64,000 bases of DNA from Dactylosporangium vinaceum (GTDB taxonomy: Bacteria > Actinomycetota > Actinomycetes > Mycobacteriales > Micromonosporaceae): positions 9,424,001 through 9,488,000 of the forward strand of contig NZ_CP061913.1 of NCBI RefSeq assembly GCF_019904175.1. Direction: 5' to 3'. A program made the position numbers and the translations under genes. Positions 59,092 through 64,000 of the stretch are shown piece by piece; position 1 is the first letter of the stretch, and every line of letters starts with the position of its first letter. The notes beneath the pieces are model-generated. The model did no database searches and was not told the DNA's origin. It was given only the letters and a program-made list of their open reading frames with translations.

Positions 59092-59733
59092 ATGAGTACC
59101 CGAGTGTTGATCGCGGACGACCACGCCATGGTGCGCGAGGGGCTGTTCCGGTTCCTGTCGCTCAGCGAGGACCTGGAGCCGGTCGGCGCGGCGGCCGACG
59201 GGCAGCAGGCCGTGGAGCTCGCCCACGCGCTGCGGCCCGACCTGGTGCTGATGGACCTGCTCATGCCGGTCCTCGACGGGGTGAGCGCGACCGCGGCCAT
59301 CCGCCGGGAGCTGCCGGGCGTCGAGGTGATGGCCCTGAGCGGATACCTCGAGCCCCAGCTCATCGCCGATGCGCTGCACGCGGGCGCGGTGGGGTACCTG
59401 CTGAAGGACACCGACGCCGACGAGCTGCACCGGGCCGTCCGGGCCGCCGCCGCCGGCCAGGTGCAGCTGTCCCCGGCCGTCGCCGCCCGCCTCGTGCACG
59501 ACGTCCGGGTGCCCGCCGGGCCGGCGCCGCTGACCCGCCGCGAGGAGGAGGTGCTCGTCCTGCTGGCCCGCGGCCGGGCCAACGGCCAGATCGCCCGGGA
59601 GCTGCACATCGCCCCGCAGACGGTGAAGACGCACGTCAGCAACATCCTGCAGAAGCTCGGCGCGTCGAGCCGGACCCAGGCCGCGCTCTACGCGATGCGG
59701 ACCGGCCTGATCCCGATGAACGCCCCGTCATGA
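59092..59733 (+). CDS. NarL/LuxR-family response regulator
   Basis: The 213-residue protein has a receiver with D55 (LVLMDLLMPVLDG), acidic pair IADDH and lysine YLLKDTDADE, plus a LuxR HTH (LTRREEEVLVLLARGRANGQ). The ATG at 59092 begins the conserved STRVLIADDH. It is divergent from gtrA and couples by ATGA to the kinase gene that follows. Confidence 0.93.
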   Translation: MSTRVLIADDHAMVREGLFRFLSLSEDLEPVGAAADGQQAVELAHALRPDLVLMDLLMPVLDGVSATAAIRRELPGVEVMALSGYLEPQLIADALHAGAVGYLLKDTDADELHRAVRAAAAGQVQLSPAVAARLVHDVRVPAGPAPLTRREEEVLVLLARGRANGQIARELHIAPQTVKTHVSNILQKLGASSRTQAALYAMRTGLIPMNAPS

Positions 59734-60515
59734 ACGCGGCCTTCGTCCTGGACTCTCGCGGGTCGCTCGTGGCCGGGGTCGACGACCGGGTCGACCGCGC
59801 CGTCGCGCTGCGCGCGATGGCCTCCGGCCGGCCGGTGCGGAAGCGGCGCGTCACCTACCTGCCCGTGGCGGGAGGACTGCTGGGCGCCCGCTCGCGGCTG
59901 AGTGTGCTGCGGCGGTTCGTACCCCTGGCCGAGCTGGTGCTGGCCGAGCGGGCGCGCCTGGCCCGCGACCTGCACGACTCGGTGGTGCAGACGCTCTACG
60001 GCATCAGCCTCGGCGCCGACACCGCAGCGGAGCTGCTGCACGGCAACCCGGCCCACGCCGGGGAGTCGCTCGCCTGGATCAAGGAGACGGCCACCGCCGG
60101 CCTGAGCGACATCCGTGGCATCATCCTTCGGCTGCGGTCCGACGCCGATGCCGGGCTCATCGCGACGCTTCGCAACGCGTTCAACACGCCGGGCCTGCAC
60201 CTCGAGCTCGACGCCGACGCGGTCATGAGCCCGCCGGTGGAGGAGGCGCTCTACCGCATCGCGCTGGAGGCCCTCGGCAACGCCGCCCGGCACGCCGAGG
60301 CCGCCCGGGTCACGGTCCGGCTGGCCGCTGAGGGCAGGCGGGTGGTGCTGGAGGTCGCCGACAACGGGGTCGGGTTCGTGCCGTCCGCGGCGTTTCCGGG
60401 ACGGCTCGGGCTGCGCTCGATGCGGGAGCGCGCCGAACTGCTGGGCGGGACCCTCGACATCCGCAGCGCGCCCGGGGCCGGGACGGTGGTCCGGGCCGCC
60501 CTTCCCGCCGGGTGA
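59730..60515 (+). CDS. Short soluble sensor histidine kinase (HisKA_3 type)
   Basis: The 261-residue kinase has an N-terminal region of about 70 residues of unknown fold, the dimerisation helix ERARLARDLHDSVVQTLYG with H82, and an HATPase_c domain (ALEALGNAARHAEA, VADNGVGFVP, GLRSMRERAELLGG). There is no membrane segment or recognised sensor domain. The operon context (ferredoxin reductase and P450 34 bases downstream) suggests a redox or haem-linked cue, but this is inference. Confidence 0.9.
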   Translation: MNAAFVLDSRGSLVAGVDDRVDRAVALRAMASGRPVRKRRVTYLPVAGGLLGARSRLSVLRRFVPLAELVLAERARLARDLHDSVVQTLYGISLGADTAAELLHGNPAHAGESLAWIKETATAGLSDIRGIILRLRSDADAGLIATLRNAFNTPGLHLELDADAVMSPPVEEALYRIALEALGNAARHAEAARVTVRLAAEGRRVVLEVADNGVGFVPSAAFPGRLGLRSMRERAELLGGTLDIRSAPGAGTVVRAALPAG

Positions 60516-60549
60516 GGGTGCCCGGCCCGGCGGCGGCGACGGTTGACGC

Positions 60550-62121
60550 ATGCGGGTTGTCGTCGACCTCACGAAGTGCCAGGGGTACGCCCAGTGCGCA
60601 TTCATGGCCCCCACGTCCTTCCAGATCCAGGGTGACGAGGGCCTGCTCTACGACCCCGAGCCGGACGCGGCCGACGAGCTGCGGGTCCGGCGGGCCGCCG
60701 CCGCCTGCCCGGTGCAGGCCATCCAGCTCGACCGCCTGGCCGAGGACGTGCCGCGGGTGCCGCTGCGCAGCGCGCCCCCGGGCCGGATCGTCATCGTCGG
60801 GGCCTCGCTCGCCGGCCTGCGCGCGGCCGAGGCGCTGCGCGAGGAGGGCTACACCGGCCGGCTCACACTTGTCGACGACGAGCTGCACGGCCCCTACGAC
60901 CGCCCGCCGCTGTCCAAGTACGCCCTGGCCGGCCGGGTCCGCCCGGACGCCACCGGCCTGCCCCACCGCCCCGACCTCGACGCGCAGTGGCGGCTCGGGG
61001 TCAGCGCGCTCGCCCTCGACCTGCCCGAGCGCCGGGTCCGGCTCAGCGACGGCTCGTCGGTGCCCTTCGACCGCCTGCTGATCGCGACAGGCGTGCGGGC
61101 CCGGCCGTGGCCGAACCCCGCCGAGGCCGCGCTCGACGGCCTGTTCGTCCTGCGCACCCGCGACGACGCGGTCCGGCTGCACGCGCGCCTGGCCGCCCGC
61201 CCCGGCCGGGTCCTGGTCGTCGGGGCCGGGTTCACCGGCTCCGAGGTCGCCTCCACCTGCCGGGTCATGGGCCTGGACGTCACCGTGGCCGAGGCCGCCC
61301 GCACTCCGCTGGAGGGCGCGCTCGGCTCGGCCATCGGCGCCGTCGCCGCCGACCTCCAGCGCGAGCACGGCGTCGACCTGCGCTGCGGCGTCACCGTCGA
61401 GCGCATCGAGGGCGACGGCCGGGTCGAGCGGGCACACCTCTCCGACGGCAGCGTGCTCGACGTCGGCCTGGTGGTGGCCGCGCTCGGCGGGGTCCGCAAC
61501 GTCGAGTGGCTGCAGCACTCCGGCCTCGCCGTCGGCCCGTGGGGGCTCGCCTGCGACGCGGGCTGCCGTGCGTTCGACGTCAACGGGCTCGTGACCGACG
61601 ACATCTTCGTGGCCGGCGATGTGGCCCGGGCGCCGAACGCGATGTTCGGATACCAGTTCCTGGCCCTGGAGCACTGGGCGAACGCGGTCGCCCAGGCCGA
61701 GGTGGCCGCCCACAACATGGTGAGCGACGAGACCGACAGGTGGCCGCACCTGCACATGCCGCAGTTCTGGTCGCTGCAGTTCGGCACCAACATCAAGTCA
61801 GTGGGCGTGCCGACCTTCGCCGACCAGGTCGTCATCACCCAGGGCTCGGTGGCCGAGCGGCGCTTCGCGGCGGCGTACGGGTACCGGGGCCGGCTGACCG
61901 GGGCCGTCACCTTCAACCACGCGAAGTGGCTGCCGTTCTACGAGCGGCTGATCGAGCAGGCGGCGCCGTTTCCGCCGGACTTCACAGTTGTCGACGGGCC
62001 GGACGACCGGCTCCCGGTGCCGTCCGGCGTTCCCGACCGGGCACTGCTGGCGCGCGACGCGACGGTGGTGGTCACCGGGCACCGGCCGACGACGGTGGCG
62101 TACAGCGGCGGTGCCCGATGA
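60550..62121 (+). CDS. Fused [3Fe-4S] ferredoxin - FAD ferredoxin reductase
   Basis: The 523-residue protein joins a ferredoxin (residues 1-60, cysteines C10, C16 and C53, the three-cysteine pattern of P450-type [3Fe-4S] ferredoxins) to a pyridine-nucleotide-dependent FAD reductase. The reductase has IVIVGASLAGLRAAE near residue 81, the NAD-binding VLVVGAGFTGSEVA near 218, and IFVAGDVAR. It is a self-contained electron chain from NAD(P)H to the P450 encoded directly after it, which overlaps by 4 bases. Confidence 0.92.
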   Translation: MRVVVDLTKCQGYAQCAFMAPTSFQIQGDEGLLYDPEPDAADELRVRRAAAACPVQAIQLDRLAEDVPRVPLRSAPPGRIVIVGASLAGLRAAEALREEGYTGRLTLVDDELHGPYDRPPLSKYALAGRVRPDATGLPHRPDLDAQWRLGVSALALDLPERRVRLSDGSSVPFDRLLIATGVRARPWPNPAEAALDGLFVLRTRDDAVRLHARLAARPGRVLVVGAGFTGSEVASTCRVMGLDVTVAEAARTPLEGALGSAIGAVAADLQREHGVDLRCGVTVERIEGDGRVERAHLSDGSVLDVGLVVAALGGVRNVEWLQHSGLAVGPWGLACDAGCRAFDVNGLVTDDIFVAGDVARAPNAMFGYQFLALEHWANAVAQAEVAAHNMVSDETDRWPHLHMPQFWSLQFGTNIKSVGVPTFADQVVITQGSVAERRFAAAYGYRGRLTGAVTFNHAKWLPFYERLIEQAAPFPPDFTVVDGPDDRLPVPSGVPDRALLARDATVVVTGHRPTTVAYSGGAR

Positions 62122-63248
62122 CCACAGCCGTCGGCTCGGTCTTCAGCGCCGTCCTGGACCCGGTCAACCGCCACGACCCGTATCCGCTGTTCACTTCCCT
62201 GCGCCGGGAGCCCGTGTCGGTCACCGCGGACGGGCGGTATGTCGTCTCGACGTTCGACGCGGTCTCGGCGCTGCTGCCCGACCCACGGCTCAGCTCCGCT
62301 GGCGCCGTGACGGACCTGGTCGGGCTGCCGCCGAGCTTCCTGATGCAGGACCCGCCCGACCACGACCGGCTGCGACGGCTGGCGTACCGGCCGCTGGGCC
62401 CGCACTGGGTGGCCGACCTGGAGCCGAAGCTCGTCGCGCTGGCGGGCGAGCTGGCCGGCGACCTGCGGCCGTCCACTGTGGATATCGTCGACGACTTCGC
62501 GTACCCCCTGCCGATCCGCGTGATCTGCACGCTGCTGGGCGTCCCGCTCGCCGACGAGCCGCGGTTCCGGGTGTGGATCGACAGGGCTCTGACCGCGGTG
62601 CAGCCCGATCGGGGCGCGCTGGAGGAGCTGGCCGAGTACATGAGCGAGCTGACGGCCGCGCCCGGCCTGCTGCGGGACCTGGCCGCCGACGGCGGGATGT
62701 CCCGTGCGGAGCTGGTCAGCACCGCGATGCTCCTGCTCATCGCCGGCCACGAGACGACAGTCAACCTGATCGCGAACAGCGCCCTGGTCCTGCTGCGCCG
62801 GCCGCTGTGGTGCGACCGCCTCGTCGCCGAGCCCGGCCTGGAGATCCGCTTCGTCGAGGAGGTACTCCGCCACGACCCACCGGTCCAGATGCTCACCTGG
62901 CGCACGGCCCTGGACGACATCCCGGTGGCCGGCACGACGATCCCGCGTGGCGCCTCGGTGACGCTGCTGCTCGCCGCCGCGAACCGGGACCCGGCCCGGT
63001 TCGCCCACCCGGACCGCTTCGACCCGGACCGCCGCCCGGCCCCGCACCTGGCCTTCGGGGCCGGCATCCACTACTGCTTCGGCGCCCCGCTGGCCCGGCT
63101 GGAGGCGCAGGTCGCGCTGCGCACGCTGGCCCCGATCCTGGCCGGGGCGCGGCTGCTGGAGGACCCGCCGGAGTACCGCCTGAGCGCGGTCCTCCGCGGC
63201 CCCCGCCACCTCCGTGTGGCGCTCGACCCGCCGTCAACCTTGAGTTGA
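62118..63248 (+). CDS. Cytochrome P450
   Basis: The 376-residue soluble bacterial P450 is slightly short for the class. The I-helix oxygen-binding motif is AGHETT (209-214), the ExxR motif is E248-V-L-R251, and the haem loop FGAGIHYCFGAPLAR has the ligand C320. The substrate is unknown. The dedicated upstream fused reductase and two-component genes suggest an inducible oxidation system. Its stop codon lies inside the first operator of the downstream gene. Confidence 0.94.
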   Translation: MTTAVGSVFSAVLDPVNRHDPYPLFTSLRREPVSVTADGRYVVSTFDAVSALLPDPRLSSAGAVTDLVGLPPSFLMQDPPDHDRLRRLAYRPLGPHWVADLEPKLVALAGELAGDLRPSTVDIVDDFAYPLPIRVICTLLGVPLADEPRFRVWIDRALTAVQPDRGALEELAEYMSELTAAPGLLRDLAADGGMSRAELVSTAMLLLIAGHETTVNLIANSALVLLRRPLWCDRLVAEPGLEIRFVEEVLRHDPPVQMLTWRTALDDIPVAGTTIPRGASVTLLLAAANRDPARFAHPDRFDPDRRPAPHLAFGAGIHYCFGAPLARLEAQVALRTLAPILAGARLLEDPPEYRLSAVLRGPRHLRVALDPPSTLS

Positions 63249-63279
63249 CGATGCCGTAGCGTCAACCTATGGTTGACGC
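63232..63279 (+). promoter_or_regulatory. Promoter with two palindromic operators; likely leaderless start
   Basis: Site 1 (63232-63250) has arms CGTCAAC/GTTGACG. Site 2 (63259-63279) has perfect arms GCGTCAACC/GGTTGACGC around TAT. A -35 box TTGACG (63245-63250) lies in site 1 and a -10 box TATGGT (63268-63273) in site 2, with a 17-base spacer. The ATG of the Clp-N gene is at 63280, seven bases after the -10 box, so transcription probably starts at or next to the ATG. A bound repressor would cover both boxes. Confidence 0.75.
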
Positions 63280-63975
63280 ATGCCTGAACCCGTCACCACC
63301 ACCGTGCGGCTCGACGACCTGATCGAAGCCATCAAGCGAACCCACCCCGCCGCGCTCGACCAGCTCTCGGGGGCGGTGCTGGCCGCCGACCACCTGGGCG
63401 AGGTGGCCGACCACCTGATCGGGCACTTCGTGGACCAGGCCCGCCGCTCCGGGGCATCCTGGACGGAGATCGGCCGCAGCATGGGCGTCACCAAGCAGGC
63501 GGCCCAGAAGCGGTTCGTCGCCCCCGAGTTCAACGCGGCCCAGGAGTTCGGCCGCTTCACCGCCCGGGCCCGCACGGTCGTGGTGGCCTCGCAGGAGGAG
63601 GCCCGCACCCGCGGCAACGACCACATCGGAGTGGCGCACCTGGTGATCGCCCTGGTCGCCGACCCGACGGCACTCGGCGCCCGGGCCATCGCCGCACAGG
63701 GGGTCGCCCTGGACACCGTCCGCGACACCGCCGCCGCGGCACTGCCCGCCCCGGCCGCCACGGTGCCGGCCCTGATCCCGTTCGACGCGCAGGCCAAGAA
63801 GGCTCTCGAGCTGACGTTCCGGGAGGCGCTGCGGCTGAGCGACGAGGCGGTGGGCACCGAGCACATCCTGCTGGCCCTGCTCGAGCTCGAGGGTGACGCC
63901 GGCGTCCTGGGCGGCCTCGGCGTGACGAAGGCGGCCGCCGAGGCCGCCCGCACCGCGGCCCGGGCCGGCGAGTGA
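63280..63975 (+). CDS. Clp N-terminal repeat-domain protein with a putative HTH (probable autorepressor)
   Basis: The 231-residue protein has an N-terminal helical region, an HTH-like segment at residues 58-80 (GASWTEIGRSMGVTKQAAQK) and two Clp-N repeats (ARTRGNDHIGVAHLVIAL; DEAVGTEHILLALLELEG). No AAA+ ATPase domain is present, so it is not a Clp chaperone. The HTH and the duplicated palindromes at its own promoter suggest an autoregulator, perhaps responding to misfolded protein or linked to Clp proteolysis. It has no ribosome site, consistent with a leaderless mRNA. Confidence 0.85.
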   Translation: MPEPVTTTVRLDDLIEAIKRTHPAALDQLSGAVLAADHLGEVADHLIGHFVDQARRSGASWTEIGRSMGVTKQAAQKRFVAPEFNAAQEFGRFTARARTVVVASQEEARTRGNDHIGVAHLVIALVADPTALGARAIAAQGVALDTVRDTAAAALPAPAATVPALIPFDAQAKKALELTFREALRLSDEAVGTEHILLALLELEGDAGVLGGLGVTKAAAEAARTAARAGE

Positions 63976-64000
63976 TCACCCGGTGATCGTCACGCCGCCA

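Noticed and set aside
1..64000. tRNA, rRNA, replication origin or phage attachment genes
   Set aside because: I looked for tRNA T-loop and acceptor patterns, rRNA-like stretches and DnaA-box clusters by eye and saw none that could be supported.

Overview
The window is one contiguous stretch of a very GC-rich actinobacterial chromosome. GTG and TTG starts are common, many gene junctions overlap as ATGA or GTGA, and BldD, an actinobacterial Rel, a leader-type PyrR and a polyprenol-phosphate-mannose mannosyltransferase are present. The protein sequences look most like Micromonosporaceae (Actinoplanes-like). That placement is an inference from sequence character, not from a database search.

Left part (1-37.8 kb): a conserved housekeeping block, mostly on the minus strand. 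In transcription order it runs ruvC-ruvA-ruvB, yajC-secD-secF, apt, rel, two plus-strand membrane-anchored cyclophilins, an MBL-fold hydrolase, hisS, aspS, rarA, a repeat-rich membrane protein, two small membrane proteins, alaS, ruvX, mltG, aroE-aroC-aroK-aroB, (plus-strand mptB-like), efp, nusB, (plus-strand bldD), and pyrR-pyrB-pyrC-carA-carB. The order resembles the bldD/aro/alaS/rel/sec/ruv region of Streptomyces. Two interruptions stand out: a 1.6-kb scar with a broken IS3-family transposase between alaS and ruvX, and a long Pro/Gly/Arg-rich protein after rarA where Streptomyces usually has rpsD.

Right part (37.8-64 kb): accessory and regulatory genes. It holds a 3-hydroxybutyrate-dehydrogenase-like SDR with a GAF/PucR regulator; a DHA2 drug exporter with its TetR repressor and two operators; a five-gene LivKGFHM-type ABC importer; an alpha/beta hydrolase; a membrane-anchored GH5 cellulase; a divergent TetR/MFS exporter pair; a six-gene minus-strand operon (gtrA, GT2 synthase-like, PMT-like glycosyltransferase, anchored repeat protein, sensor kinase, response regulator); a divergent plus-strand operon (response regulator, sensor kinase, fused ferredoxin-ferredoxin reductase, cytochrome P450); and a Clp-N-domain protein that looks autoregulated.

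The most unusual structure is a family of intercistronic elements of about 83-96 bp. Three perfect tandem copies lie between ruvA and ruvB, one diverged copy lies between livF and livH, and one between efp and nusB. Each copy begins on the upstream gene's stop codon (ATGA or GTGA) and contains a 28-31 codon mini-ORF. The ruv and liv copies also have an inverted repeat whose arms change in a compensatory way and a GGAGG-like ribosome site, and they end in ATGA on the next start codon. They look like mobile or duplicating translational-coupling cassettes.
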